In this document: in pieces, positions 17,013 to 26,452 of the stretch
Position numbering within the stretch: position 1 is the stretch's first letter
How the letters are laid out: the number at the start of each line of letters is the position of its first letter
From: Pedobacter sp. AJM
Lineage (GTDB): Bacteria > Bacteroidota > Bacteroidia > Sphingobacteriales > Sphingobacteriaceae
Assembly (NCBI RefSeq): GCF_002197755.1
Contig: NZ_NHOT01000007.1
Location: 1-64,000, forward strand
DNA: 64,000 bases
Direction: 5' to 3'
Program-made: the position numbers and the translations under genes
Notes under the pieces: model-generated
What the model saw: the letters and a program-made list of their open reading frames with translations, nothing else
Database searches by the model: none
Told to the model about the DNA's origin: nothing

Positions 17013-17031
17013 TGTAATAAAAATTATTACA
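17013..17031. promoter_or_regulatory. Operator 2, upstream of the NAD(P)-binding protein gene
   Basis: Perfect palindrome with arms TGTAATAA and TTATTACA and three bases between. It lies 30 bp before ATG 17061. Two mismatches to operator 1. Confidence 0.75.
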
Positions 17032-17060
17032 ATATTAAATCACAATTAAATTTTAAAAAC

Positions 17061-17711
17061 ATGAAAGTAGCATTGATTGGCGCATCGGGTTTTGTAGGTA
17101 AAGCCCTTTTGAATGAACTGGTAAGTCGCGGAAACGAGGTAATCGCCATTGCCCGTGACACCGATAAAATTGAAAGTACAGATGAAAAAGTAACAAAAGT
17201 TGCCGCTGATGTATTAAATACTGATGCATTAGCTGCGGCTTTAAAGGGTGCAGATGCAGTGGTAAGTGCATTTAATCCAGGCTGGACCAATCCAAACCTT
17301 TATCACGATACGGTTGCAGGAGCTGAGGCTATTCAGGCAGGTGTTAAAGCTTCAGGTGTTAAACGTTATATTTTTATTGGGGGTGCCGGTACTTTACAAA
17401 TCGATGGTCACCAGTTGGTAGATGGACCTGATTTTCCTGCAGATATTAAACCTGGTGCCACAGCGGTTAGGGATTACTTTAACACATTAAAAAAAGAAAC
17501 AGATCTGGACTGGGTATTTTTTAGTCCGGCTATTGAAATGCATCCTGGGATTACCATTGGCCGCACGGGTAAGTACCGTTTAGGCAAAACTTCCCCGGTT
17601 TTTAATGAAGAAGGTCGTTCGATATTATCTGTTGAGGATTTATCCATCGTAATTGCCGATGAGCTGGAAAAAAATGCACATCATCAAGAACAATTTACAG
17701 CAGCATACTAA
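17061..17711 (+). CDS. NAD(P)H-binding protein, atypical SDR (YwnB/SDR_a5 type)
   Basis: 216 residues with N-terminal Rossmann motif GASGFVGKAL (8-17), IAIARDTDKI for the adenosine ribose and AVVSAFNPG (about 72-80). The SDR tyrosine/lysine pair is not in the classical place, as is usual for this atypical subfamily, whose members reduce quinones or flavins or act as redox sensors. It follows the Rrf2 gene by 65 bp with an operator in the gap, so both are presumably derepressed together under electrophile or oxidative stress; the stress signal is inferred from relatives. Confidence 0.87.
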   Translation: MKVALIGASGFVGKALLNELVSRGNEVIAIARDTDKIESTDEKVTKVAADVLNTDALAAALKGADAVVSAFNPGWTNPNLYHDTVAGAEAIQAGVKASGVKRYIFIGGAGTLQIDGHQLVDGPDFPADIKPGATAVRDYFNTLKKETDLDWVFFSPAIEMHPGITIGRTGKYRLGKTSPVFNEEGRSILSVEDLSIVIADELEKNAHHQEQFTAAY

Positions 17712-17823
17712 AAAATACAGGATGCCTGAAAAGTGGTGATGTGGTGTCGGGATTAGGGTAAGCGATTGTCCGATTTCCGTATTACATCATCCCTTTTTTC
17801 CATATTTTATTTATCTTCGTGGC

Positions 17824-18855
17824 ATGTATCGCCTGATTAAACCAATCTTCTTCAAATTTGACCCTGAGAATGTGCATTACTTTGTGGTTAAGCGGCTCAA
17901 ATGGTTTAATGATAAGTTTCCTTTAGGCAAAACCATCATCCGGAGCAGTTTTGATATTAACATCAAAGGTCTGGAAAAAGAGGTTTTCGGCATTAAATTC
18001 AGAAATCCGGTTGGATTGGCCGCTGGTTTTGATAAGAATGGTGAATATGTAGAAGCATTGAGTAACCTTGGATTTGGTTTCGTGGAAGTAGGTACCGTTA
18101 CCCCAATGCCACAGCCGGGCAATGATAAACCCAGGATGTTCCGCTTACCTAATGATGAGGCACTGATCAACCGTATGGGGTTTAACAATAAAGGTGTGGA
18201 TGTGATGGCTGAGCGTTTGCGCTTGCTTAAAGACAGGCATCCTGATATTGTGGTTGGCGGAAACATTGGTAAAAACAAGGCTACACCAAATGAAGATGCG
18301 GTAAGTGACTATATTAAATGCTTTGATCGGCTTTTTGATGTAGTAGACTATTTTGTCGTGAATGTGAGTTCTCCCAATACACCTGGTCTTCGCGAATTGC
18401 AGGAAAAGGAGCCACTAAAAAACATTCTGAATACCCTCCAGCAACGTAATCGCAAAAATGATATTTCACGTCCGATTTTATTAAAGATAGCACCTGATTT
18501 GACGGATGCCCAATTGGATGATATTATTGAGATTGTTGCAGAAACCAATATTGCCGGTATTATCGCCACCAACACCACCATCAGCAGAGCGAATTTAGCT
18601 ACAGAAAAAGTTTTGGCAGGGGAAACGGGTGGTTTAAGTGGTAAACCGGTAAAAGAGCGGTCTACAGAAGTGATCAGATACCTCTCCGAAAAATCAAATA
18701 AAGCTTTCCCGATTATTGGCGTGGGTGGCATTCATTCTCCTGAAGATGCGAAAGAAAAACTGGATGCTGGCGCTTGTCTGATTCAACTGTATACTGGCTT
18801 TATTTATGAAGGACCGGGATTAATTAAATCCATCTGCAAGTCGCTGATAAAATAA
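17824..18855 (+). CDS. pyrD: Quinone-dependent dihydroorotate dehydrogenase
   Basis: 343 residues, class 2 length. The N-terminal helical extension ([20 protein letters not shown]) anchors the protein to the inner membrane and forms the quinone tunnel. Then follow [38 protein letters not shown], and the catalytic serine loop [22 protein letters not shown] and PIIGVGGI bind FMN. It oxidises dihydroorotate to orotate in pyrimidine synthesis. Single gene; a TATCTTCG box at about 17812 may be its -7 element. Confidence 0.96.
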   Translation: MYRLIKPIFFKFDPENVHYFVVKRLKWFNDKFPLGKTIIRSSFDINIKGLEKEVFGIKFRNPVGLAAGFDKNGEYVEALSNLGFGFVEVGTVTPMPQPGNDKPRMFRLPNDEALINRMGFNNKGVDVMAERLRLLKDRHPDIVVGGNIGKNKATPNEDAVSDYIKCFDRLFDVVDYFVVNVSSPNTPGLRELQEKEPLKNILNTLQQRNRKNDISRPILLKIAPDLTDAQLDDIIEIVAETNIAGIIATNTTISRANLATEKVLAGETGGLSGKPVKERSTEVIRYLSEKSNKAFPIIGVGGIHSPEDAKEKLDAGACLIQLYTGFIYEGPGLIKSICKSLIK

Positions 18856-18987
18856 AGTTTTCTGTTTATCCTTAGGTTGCCTTCAGTATACATCGTTTAC
18901 TGACGCATCTAGAATTTTAAGTCAGCAGATCAATTTAAATGTAAAATCTCTAAGGTTGTTTGTTCATCTTAAAAACAGTTTCTCCTG

Positions 18988-19704
18988 TTAATGATTTCTT
19001 TTCCAATGAATGATTTTAAACTTTAGCGTATCGTAAAATAAGCCTAATACTAAAATTATGGTTGGTATGAATAAATTGTGCAGGCCAAGAGAAGGGTAAG
19101 TGAGGCCACCAATAACACCACCCATAAAAAAGAAGCAGATTATTCTTAATCGTAATTGCGTGTTTGTGATTAATTTTCTTCTTTGCTCTTCAGTTTTGCG
19201 AAAAAATAATTGTGAAAGTTCAATGCCGAGATCTGTAAATAAGCCAGTTAAGTGGGTAGTGCGAATAAGTGCGCCAGAAATTCTTGTGACTAATGAATTT
19301 TGTAACCCCATGGCAAACAATAAACTGCAGGCAATTAAATTCGGGTTTTCTGTAATTAACGTTTTGCCGAATAAGGCAACAAGAAATAAGATAATACATT
19401 CTATGATGGTAGGTATAACAAAAACATAGCGCATGTTCTTTCTGGATATGATTTCTATCAAAAAACTGGATGTAAATGAACCTAAAAAGAAAAAGAAGAT
19501 ATAAAGAAAATACGCCATGCTCGCGCCAAAATGAAGTTTAAAAACCTCATCTACAAAAAATGCAAAATGACCAGTAACATTTGTGGTTAATTTTTGGACG
19601 GCTAAAAAACCGGAAACATTTACCACACCGGCAACGAAAGACAAGAGAGAAGCAATTTTTAGGTTATGACTTAATGTTCTTGATTTTCCGTGATGCGTAA
19701 ACAT
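18988..19704 (-). CDS. DUF1275 family membrane protein (YoaK-like)
   Basis: 238 residues with six predicted membrane segments, starting after an N-terminal basic stretch (HHGKSRTLSHNLKIASLLSF). Typical features are FVAGVVNVSGFLAV, TNVTGHFAF, FFLGSFTSSFLIE and ACSLLFAMGLQNSLVTRISG, then TTHLTGLFTDLGIELSQ. The function of DUF1275 is unknown; it resembles small transporters. Monocistronic and leftward. Confidence 0.9.
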   Translation of the reverse strand: MFTHHGKSRTLSHNLKIASLLSFVAGVVNVSGFLAVQKLTTNVTGHFAFFVDEVFKLHFGASMAYFLYIFFFFLGSFTSSFLIEIISRKNMRYVFVIPTIIECIILFLVALFGKTLITENPNLIACSLLFAMGLQNSLVTRISGALIRTTHLTGLFTDLGIELSQLFFRKTEEQRRKLITNTQLRLRIICFFFMGGVIGGLTYPSLGLHNLFIPTIILVLGLFYDTLKFKIIHWKRNH

Positions 19705-19746
19705 TTAATTTTATTGATGCTATAAATTTACATCAAATTTTAACCA

Positions 19747-19780
19747 ATAAAAAAGCATCCTTTGATCAGAAGGACGCTTT
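19747..19780 (-). terminator. Terminator of the 56-aa protein gene
   Basis: On the minus strand AAAGCGTCCTT-N7-AAGGATGCTTT, one mismatch, followed by a T-run. It starts 31 bp beyond the stop codon at 19811. Confidence 0.8.
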
Positions 19781-19810
19781 AAATCTTTAAGAAGAATTTC
19801 TTTCTAAAAA

Positions 19811-19981
19811 CTACTTTGCTAAACCAGCTAAAACAGCATTGTTTTTAGCCAATTGATCGTTTTTAGGTTGAGCAGAACGGCTTCCTAACTCGATATTAGT
19901 TGCTCTTTTTAAAAATGCTACCTCTTGGTGAGCTGTATTTTTATTTCTTCTGTCTTTTCTTTTTAATCTGGTAACTGCCAT
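19811..19981 (-). CDS. Small basic conserved Bacteroidota protein, 56 aa
   Basis: ATG 19981 to TAG 19811 gives 56 residues, beginning MAVTRLKRKDRRNKNTA and ending NNAVLAGLAK. Eight of the first fifteen residues are Arg or Lys, followed by a helical, less charged half; there is no membrane segment or signal. It looks like the short basic proteins of unknown role conserved in Sphingobacteriales, and an RNA-binding role would fit the composition. It lies 35 bp downstream of tRNA-Cys on the same strand and has its own terminator, so both may be one transcript. Confidence 0.75.
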   Translation of the reverse strand: MAVTRLKRKDRRNKNTAHQEVAFLKRATNIELGSRSAQPKNDQLAKNNAVLAGLAK

Positions 19982-20015
19982 GGTAATAACCTTTTAATTA
20001 TTTTATTTGTACAAA

Positions 20016-20089
20016 TGGAGGTCGAGAGCGGATTCGAACCGCTGTAGAAGGTTTTGCAGACCTCTGCCTAGCCACTCGGCCACTCGACC
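20016..20089 (-). tRNA. tRNA-Cys (GCA)
   Basis: Acceptor GGTCGAG/CTCGACC, discriminator T and encoded CCA (20016-20018 on the plus strand TGG). The anticodon stem GAGGT/ACCTT encloses the loop CTGCAAA with anticodon GCA; the T arm AGCGG-TTCGAAT-CCGCT is perfect. 74 nt including CCA. Confidence 0.96.
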
Positions 20090-20158
20090 TTTAAATTCAA
20101 GGTTGCAAAAATAGCAATTATTACTAAGTCCGCAAATAATATCGCAATAAATATCTAT

Positions 20159-20905
20159 TTAATTTTTAATCCTCACGATTTCAGTGCAAAAAATAGCCGC
20201 GCTTACGGCAACATTCAATGATTCTGCCGCCCCAATCCGGGGGATGGTTACAGGATAATTGATTTTTTTGATCACATCAGCTGAAATTCCTTTCCCTTCA
20301 TTGCCGAGTACCACCAATCCTTCCTGGCCCCAATTCGTTTTGTAAATGGAATTTCCCTCCAGCAGGGCACCAAAAACCGGAATATCATTGTTCGCCAGTA
20401 AAACGGGCAGGTCTTCATAAAATAAGTTAACGCGAGCCAGGGAGCCCATGGTGGCTTGTACCGTTTTAGGATTATAAGCCTCAACTGTATCTATTGAGCA
20501 AATGATATTTTCAAAACCAAACCAATCTGCCGTTCGGATAATGGTGCCCATATTTCCAGGGTCCTGAATGCCATCCAGTACCAGTGTGAATTTATTTTTA
20601 AGGTCTTTTTGAGTGGCTGTTTTAGTTTCGGGTATTTTAACTAAGGCTAAAAAACCTTGCGGGGTTTGTAAAGTACTAATCTTGCTTAATTCAGCGTTGT
20701 TTACTTCAAATAAGTTTATATTTGCAGGTAATTTGGGTAAATGTTGATATTGCTCACCAATGTAGTAAATGGTGTCAATCCGGTAATCTGATGATATAAA
20801 TTCTTTGATCGATTTTATGCCTTCAACCAGGAACAGCCCATTTTCTTTACGATACTTTTTTTGATGTAATGATTTAATAAAACTAATCTGTGATTTTGAA
20901 AGCAT
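20159..20905 (-). CDS. TrmH/SpoU family RNA 2'-O-methyltransferase
   Basis: 248 residues. N-terminal substrate-binding domain (FIKSLHQKKYRKENGLFLVEG) and C-terminal SPOUT knot: VLDGIQDPGNMGTIIRTADW (motif 1), VVLGNEGKGIS (motif 2) and IPRIGAAESLNVAVSAAI (motif 3) bind SAM and RNA. It methylates a ribose in rRNA or tRNA; the exact site is not deducible. It starts at ATG 20905, overlapping the divergent tamL start by 16 bp. Confidence 0.94.
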   Translation of the reverse strand: MLSKSQISFIKSLHQKKYRKENGLFLVEGIKSIKEFISSDYRIDTIYYIGEQYQHLPKLPANINLFEVNNAELSKISTLQTPQGFLALVKIPETKTATQKDLKNKFTLVLDGIQDPGNMGTIIRTADWFGFENIICSIDTVEAYNPKTVQATMGSLARVNLFYEDLPVLLANNDIPVFGALLEGNSIYKTNWGQEGLVVLGNEGKGISADVIKKINYPVTIPRIGAAESLNVAVSAAIFCTEIVRIKN

Positions 20906-23310
20906 ATCAATCCTCTATATATTCTAAACTGAAAAGTCCTGCAATATTACTATTATTTATTGTTTTAATACAGGCCTGTTCCTCCACAAAATACATTGCC
21001 GATGATCAGTCCATTGTTAAAAAGGTAACCATTGATAGTGTGGATAAAAGATTTGAAGAGCAGGCATACAATTATGTACAGAAGGATATCAGGCCGCTTT
21101 CTGCCTTTAGCATCAATGTACCCCTGTATAATCTTTTTAACACGAAGGACGGACGTTATAAAACCAATAATATAAAACCATTTGGTACACCGCCAGCCAT
21201 TTTAGATAGCACGCTGGTTGAAATTTCCAGAAATCAGATTGAAAAGTTTTTAGCAGGTAAAGGTTATTTTTCAGCAAAGGTTACCGCAGATGTAGCGGTG
21301 AAAAATAAAAAAGCTGAAATCAGATTTAAGGCCAGCCAGGGGAAACCCTCCTATATTGATAAAATATCAGACTCAATATTTACTCCGAGTGTAAAAAGTG
21401 TTTACCATAGCACCAAGCCTTCTTTTTCACGTTTGCACGAGGGCATGCAATATGATGTAGATTCACTTACCTATGAGCGTGAGCAGATTTATCGGGTAAT
21501 GAAAGAAAACGGCTATTTTTATTTCCTTCGTCCATATGTAAATTTTGATGTGATCGAAACTGAAAAACCTGAAAAAGTTGATTTAAGATTAAACATTACC
21601 GATCCGCCTAAAGGACCTCATAAACAGTATAATATCGATTATACGCATATGATTATTGCACCCAGTCCGGATGGCTTTCCCGATTCGGTAAGAAGTAAAT
21701 TGAGTAAAGATACTGTTGGGGGTATTATTTTTACTGATTTTTCTAAAAGATACAGAAGAAATCCAATTGTAAGATATGATTTTCTGAAAAAGGGTGATAT
21801 GTTTGATATCCGGAATGAAAACTTAACTTATGATCGTCTTTATGAATTGAACATTTTTAAAAATGTAAAAATCGATTATTATAACCGCGACAGCACATCC
21901 AATAAAATTATTCCGATTATATTACTCACACCACAAAAGGTAATGAGTAATCGGGTAGAAGGGGAGGTGCCCTTTAATGGCGGTACAGTGGGCTTTAACC
22001 TCAGTAATACCTACACTAATAATAACCTGTTTAGGGGGGCTGAACGTTTCGAACTACAGGTTAAAGGTGGCTTGCAATCACGTATAGGAAATGGCTCGAA
22101 GCCTTTTAAAGATATTTATCAGCGCGATTTTTCAGTAAGTGCCAGTATTTCCGTACCCAGGTTAATCATTCCTTTCTATAATCCTGAACTGGGCGGGAAC
22201 GGAATGCCACATACGACTTTTTCGTCAAGTTATATCTATGCCCTGCAAAAGGACATTTCTGTCAGAAATATATTTATTAATTCCGTAACTTATGACTGGT
22301 TCGAAACCAAATCAAAGCTTCACTCTTTTACGCCATTGAATTTTGAATACCGGTTTGGAAATATTGAGCCGGGTGTAGATTCTGTTACTTTAAATAACAA
22401 TATTTATTACGCTGCATTACTGAACCGGAAAGATTTTACGCTGGGAATGAAATACGTTTACACTTTAAACAACGACAAGCTAAATCAATACCGCACGTTT
22501 GTTTATTTAAGAGGGGGAATTGATATTGCAGGTAATTTACTACAGGCCATAACCAGTATTACAGGCGCAGAACGTGACCCCAACAGGAGCAATACAGCCA
22601 AAATTTTTGGTTTGCCCTTTAATCAATATGTAAGACCTGAAGTTGATTTGAGATGGTACAAGCACCTGGGCGGAGAAAAACAATTTATTGCCAGGTTAAA
22701 TGCAGGGGTCGGATATGCTTACGGTAATGCCATCAATTATGGAATTCCGTTTGAAAAGCTGTTTTTTGCCGGAGGATCAAGCGGGATCAGGGCATGGCAG
22801 GCCAGAACTTTAGGGCCCGGTAATTACAACCGTGAAGTCATTTCCACTCCGGAAGCACGTAAAGCTTTTTTTGGTCTGGATCAATTGGGAGAGATGAAAA
22901 TTGAAACCAATTTTGAGTATCGCTGTACCCTGGTGAGGAATTTTTTGGGAGCCAAACTAAAAGGAGCCGCTTTTGTTGATGCAGGTAACGTTTGGAACCT
23001 CAATAATTCAAGCTTTATATTTAATGTTGATGAGGCAGAGCGGGAAAAGACCTTGTTTAAACTAAGTAAATTAGCTCAACAGGTAGCCATTGGAACAGGT
23101 ATTGGTTTCAGGTACGATGTGCAGTATTTTGTTTTTCGTTTTGATGTTGGCATAAAGCTAAAAGATCCTCAGTTTTCAGGTAACGATCAATGGGTAATTG
23201 GTAAGTTATTTTCAGGAACAAAAGAATTTAAGGATAGTTATAATGCTACCCACTCGCCAGATACTTATCGTTTTGTTCAATATAATTTTGGAATCGGAAT
23301 GCCGTTTTAA
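20890..23310 (+). CDS. tamL: TamL-type outer membrane assembly lipoprotein (BamA/TamA superfamily)
   Basis: 806 residues. No ATG occurs before the lipobox, so it must start at GTG 20890 or TTG 20896. Lipobox LIQAC (residues 26-30) follows a hydrophobic segment, which makes it a lipidated TamA homologue as in other Bacteroidota. POTRA-like repeats span about 30-330 (LAGKGYFSAKVTADV, MKENGYFYFLRPYV). The C-terminal 16-strand barrel includes the lid motif FFAGGSSGIRAWQARTLGPG (VRGF/Y-like) and ends FGIGMPF with a final aromatic. It inserts or exports outer-membrane proteins together with TamB (not in the window). Confidence 0.9.
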   Translation: MILKAYQSSIYSKLKSPAILLLFIVLIQACSSTKYIADDQSIVKKVTIDSVDKRFEEQAYNYVQKDIRPLSAFSINVPLYNLFNTKDGRYKTNNIKPFGTPPAILDSTLVEISRNQIEKFLAGKGYFSAKVTADVAVKNKKAEIRFKASQGKPSYIDKISDSIFTPSVKSVYHSTKPSFSRLHEGMQYDVDSLTYEREQIYRVMKENGYFYFLRPYVNFDVIETEKPEKVDLRLNITDPPKGPHKQYNIDYTHMIIAPSPDGFPDSVRSKLSKDTVGGIIFTDFSKRYRRNPIVRYDFLKKGDMFDIRNENLTYDRLYELNIFKNVKIDYYNRDSTSNKIIPIILLTPQKVMSNRVEGEVPFNGGTVGFNLSNTYTNNNLFRGAERFELQVKGGLQSRIGNGSKPFKDIYQRDFSVSASISVPRLIIPFYNPELGGNGMPHTTFSSSYIYALQKDISVRNIFINSVTYDWFETKSKLHSFTPLNFEYRFGNIEPGVDSVTLNNNIYYAALLNRKDFTLGMKYVYTLNNDKLNQYRTFVYLRGGIDIAGNLLQAITSITGAERDPNRSNTAKIFGLPFNQYVRPEVDLRWYKHLGGEKQFIARLNAGVGYAYGNAINYGIPFEKLFFAGGSSGIRAWQARTLGPGNYNREVISTPEARKAFFGLDQLGEMKIETNFEYRCTLVRNFLGAKLKGAAFVDAGNVWNLNNSSFIFNVDEAEREKTLFKLSKLAQQVAIGTGIGFRYDVQYFVFRFDVGIKLKDPQFSGNDQWVIGKLFSGTKEFKDSYNATHSPDTYRFVQYNFGIGMPF

Positions 23311-23886
23311 TTAACTGAAAAGATCAAAGTTATTTGGATTATCTCTGGGGTTTTTAAACAGAAATTCTCTGTATGGCTGCCATCTTTTATTTATATGCTT
23401 ATAAACGGAAAATCCGGTTACTAAAAATTCTCTTTTAAACTTCCGGTCTTTAAATGTTTTAACGATCTCTTCAAAAACAGCAGGCTTTACATCTTTGAAG
23501 GCCAATGTTAAATGTGGCGTAAATTTAAAGTTATCCTTTTCCATCAATAACTTTAAAGGTTTTAAAGCAGCTTTAATCTGCGCCTGAAGAAACATAATGC
23601 CTTCATTTTGTGCCACATCCAGATAGAAGGTGTGTGGTGGAAATGAACTGAAATTATAGAGCACCTGAATAAAAGCATCCTGAAAGATCGTAGTAGACAG
23701 CGCATTGAAAAAACGGTCTTCCATCTGTGAAGACGTAATTTTCACTGGGTTATAAAGCGTAATGTGTGCAGGACGCTTCAGGGATTCATAAACCTTAAAT
23801 GCTGAAGAAATATAAGTTCTGATTTCATCGATATCTTCCACAATTGAAGGAGGCGGAACCAGACAAACTAAGTATAAATTTTCCAT
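23311..23886 (-). CDS. 2'-5' RNA ligase/cyclic phosphodiesterase family protein (LigT-like)
   Basis: 191 residues. Two HxT motifs place it in the 2H phosphoesterase superfamily: AHITLY (about 41) and PHLTLA (about 124). 2H enzymes open 2',3'-cyclic or 2'-5' phosphodiester bonds in RNA. The stop codon follows directly after that of convergent tamL (23310/23311). Starts at ATG 23886. Confidence 0.88.
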   Translation of the reverse strand: MENLYLVCLVPPPSIVEDIDEIRTYISSAFKVYESLKRPAHITLYNPVKITSSQMEDRFFNALSTTIFQDAFIQVLYNFSSFPPHTFYLDVAQNEGIMFLQAQIKAALKPLKLLMEKDNFKFTPHLTLAFKDVKPAVFEEIVKTFKDRKFKREFLVTGFSVYKHINKRWQPYREFLFKNPRDNPNNFDLFS

Positions 23887-24095
23887 ATATTAAGGATCAG
23901 TATTTAAATCAAACGATTCATTTTCTGCTGATAGAACAGTGGTTAATTGTTTAAAGTTTTTAATGCCTGCCAGAGTTTAATTTCATATTCAGAAATCATC
24001 TATCTTCCGGTCAAACAACTTAAGGTTGTAATTGTTTAAGCTTTCGCCTGAGGGCAAGCTTTCAATTCATATCAGATAAATTAATAACTAAAAAA

Positions 24096-25049
24096 ATGAA
24101 ATTAACAATTAAACTATTAGTGGTGGCAGTTGCCATTTCATTTGCAGCCTGCAAAAGTGGAGATAAAAAGAAGGAAGATGGAGCAAAAACGGAATATGCG
24201 GATGCCGACAATGATGATGCCAATCAAATTGTAGAGTATAATAATGTTTTGGTAGGTTTAACCGATAAAAACAATGAATACTTAAAAAGACTTGATGAGA
24301 ATTTGCAGAAGATAGCAAAAGGGCTAAACAATCCCAATGATCGGTTTGCCTTTATCGGTATTGTTTCACCTTATTCTTCATCTGCTTTTAGCCATTCAAA
24401 ACTTAAACCAGAAACACCACCATCTGCTTTAAGCAGTGACGACCAGAAATACTTTAAAGAAAATGTGGCTGGTTTGAATCAAACATTTACAAAAATAAAG
24501 GATACTTATAAATCTTTAGATGATTATCTAAAGGCTGAAGATTGGAAGGACGACAAAAGTGTTAAAGGTAAAAAGCTGATTGATTCTATTTATTCGATGA
24601 GTAAAGCTTACTATCAATATGACGAGAATGTTTTGGCCAAACTTGAAGCTATTGGAGATGATGCAGAAAGGACTATTTTAAAAACACATCCTTTAAAAGA
24701 ATATATTTTTGCGATGAAAGATGATAGAAAGGCTGTAGGGGAGTTTAACAAGCTGCTAATTGGCTCTAAGAATTTTAAGGTGGATGAGTCTAAAATAAAA
24801 TCAGCTTATGAAGCGCTGGATGCACAAAATAAAAAACATACCGAAATGGATGCCCCTGATGCTACAAAATTCCCAAGTAAAGACGGATCTTTTAAACGCT
24901 TTAATGAAAGTTTCAAAGATTACCTGATCGAGGCAAAAAAAACAATCAGAGATGCTTCTGCTTCAGGAAAATTAACTGAAAGCGATATAGAAGATTTAGT
25001 GCGGAAGCATGAATATATGCGTACTACTTATAACTACTTTGTAGGTTAG
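24096..25049 (+). CDS. DUF3829 (YiiG-like) lipoprotein
   Basis: 317 residues. Signal peptide with lipobox FAAC (17-20), followed by an acidic and lysine-rich linker (KSGDKKKEDGAKTEYADADN). The rest is mainly helical and highly charged, with LDENLQKIAKGLNNPNDRF and MRTTYNYFVG at the end, in line with DUF3829. Function unknown; presumably anchored in the outer membrane facing the periplasm. The bidirectional terminator at 25137 follows. Confidence 0.82.
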   Translation: MKLTIKLLVVAVAISFAACKSGDKKKEDGAKTEYADADNDDANQIVEYNNVLVGLTDKNNEYLKRLDENLQKIAKGLNNPNDRFAFIGIVSPYSSSAFSHSKLKPETPPSALSSDDQKYFKENVAGLNQTFTKIKDTYKSLDDYLKAEDWKDDKSVKGKKLIDSIYSMSKAYYQYDENVLAKLEAIGDDAERTILKTHPLKEYIFAMKDDRKAVGEFNKLLIGSKNFKVDESKIKSAYEALDAQNKKHTEMDAPDATKFPSKDGSFKRFNESFKDYLIEAKKTIRDASASGKLTESDIEDLVRKHEYMRTTYNYFVG

Positions 25050-25136
25050 TTGGTAGAAGAAAATTGTATTGCCAGCTGAAAAGCTGCGTTGCAATGAAGA
25101 TTTTTTTTACTTTCAGTGCTAGAATTTTAATATAAT

Positions 25137-25169
25137 AAAAAACCCGGTAGCTTTGCCATCGGGTTTTTT
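25137..25169 (+). terminator. Bidirectional terminator between DUF3829 gene and dnaJ
   Basis: AAAAAACCCGG ... CGGGTTTTTT: stem AACCCG/CGGGTT with A-run left and T-run right, so it can stop both the rightward lipoprotein gene and leftward dnaJ. Confidence 0.9.
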
Positions 25170-25192
25170 GTTATATTCTTTTAGAAAAGGAA

Positions 25193-26359
25193 TTACTCAA
25201 AATATTCTTTCATTCTTTCGAAGAAGCTTTTATCATTTTTACCTGGCTGAGGCTTAAAGTTAGGTGATTCACGTAGTTTTTCTAAAACATTACGCTCTTC
25301 GCTGCTTAGTGCTTTTGGTGTCCAGATATTAATGTGAATGATTTCATCGCCTCTGTGGTATGAATTCACTTCAGGTAAGCCTTTACCTTTAAGGCGCAAT
25401 AACTTGCCACTTTGCGTGCCCGGCTCGATTTTTATTTTAGCCTTTCCGTCAATCGTTGGCACTTCTATGCTTAAACCTAATGCCGCATCAACAAAACTTA
25501 AATGAAGGTCATAAACAATGTTATTTCCCTCACGCTTTAGGGTTTCATGTGAGGTTTCTTCAATTAAAATAATTAAATCCCCAGGGATACCACCATTTGG
25601 AGCCGCATTTCCTTTTCCACTCATGCTTAACTGCATGCCTTCGCTTACACCGGCGGGAATGTTTATGGTAATGGTTTCTTCTCCGCGCACTACACCGTCG
25701 CCGTGGCAAACATTACATTTAGCGGTTATCTGCTGTCCGCTACCATTACAGGTAGGGCAGGTAGATGCTGTTTGCATCTGACCTAGAATGGTATTTGTTA
25801 CACGTCTCACCTGTCCGCTACCACCACAGGTACCACAAGTACTTACAGAAGACTGGTCTTTAGCACCAGTGCCATCGCAGGTTTTACAAACAACCAGTTT
25901 GTTTACCTTTATCTTCTTTTCTGCGCCATGCGCAATTTCTTCCAGCGTTAATTTAACTTTAATGCGAAGATTAGAACCTTTGGCTACTCTGCGGCCACCA
26001 CGTTGCTGACCACCGCCTCCTCCACCGCCAAAAAAGCTTTCAAACGGATTATGTCCGCCAAAAATATCTCCAAAATTACTGAAGATATCATCCATGTTCA
26101 TATTACCACCGCCATAGCCGCCTGATGCACTGCTGCCTACTCCGGCATGACCAAACTGATCATAACGTTGTTTTTTTTCAGGACTGCTTAAAACTTCGTA
26201 AGCTTCTGCTGCCTCCTTAAATTTATCTTCTGCGGCTTTATCACCAGGGTTTTTATCCGGGTGATATTTAATGGCCATTTTCCGATAGGCTTTCTTTATC
26301 TCATCAGCTGCGGCACTTTTGCTAACGCCTAATACATCGTAATAATCTCTTTTACTCAT
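25193..26359 (-). CDS. dnaJ: Chaperone protein DnaJ
   Basis: 388 residues. J domain with YHPDKNPGD (HPD at about 33), Gly/Phe-rich linker including a run of eight glycines (about 75-125), four zinc-binding repeats ([32 protein letters not shown] at about 157-222) and the C-terminal substrate domain. It stimulates DnaK ATPase together with GrpE. Downstream gene of the grpE-dnaJ operon, separated by 93 bp with an inverted-repeat structure. dnaK is not in the window. Confidence 0.97.
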   Translation of the reverse strand: MSKRDYYDVLGVSKSAAADEIKKAYRKMAIKYHPDKNPGDKAAEDKFKEAAEAYEVLSSPEKKQRYDQFGHAGVGSSASGGYGGGNMNMDDIFSNFGDIFGGHNPFESFFGGGGGGGQQRGGRRVAKGSNLRIKVKLTLEEIAHGAEKKIKVNKLVVCKTCDGTGAKDQSSVSTCGTCGGSGQVRRVTNTILGQMQTASTCPTCNGSGQQITAKCNVCHGDGVVRGEETITINIPAGVSEGMQLSMSGKGNAAPNGGIPGDLIILIEETSHETLKREGNNIVYDLHLSFVDAALGLSIEVPTIDGKAKIKIEPGTQSGKLLRLKGKGLPEVNSYHRGDEIIHINIWTPKALSSEERNVLEKLRESPNFKPQPGKNDKSFFERMKEYFE

Positions 26360-26378
26360 CTTCTTTTTAAAATGATTG

Positions 26379-26449
26379 AATTATTGAAGGATTGAATTAG
26401 AGAATGTATAAACCATTCAATCACTCGATCATTCTGGCATTCAATAATT
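26379..26449. repeat. Nested inverted repeats between grpE and dnaJ
   Basis: Outer arms AATTATTGAA (26379-26388) and TTCAATAATT (26440-26449); inner arms GATTGAAT (26390-26397) and ATTCAATC (26415-26422). In the mRNA this could fold as a two-step hairpin between the two reading frames. Confidence 0.7.
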
Positions 26450-26452
26450 AAT

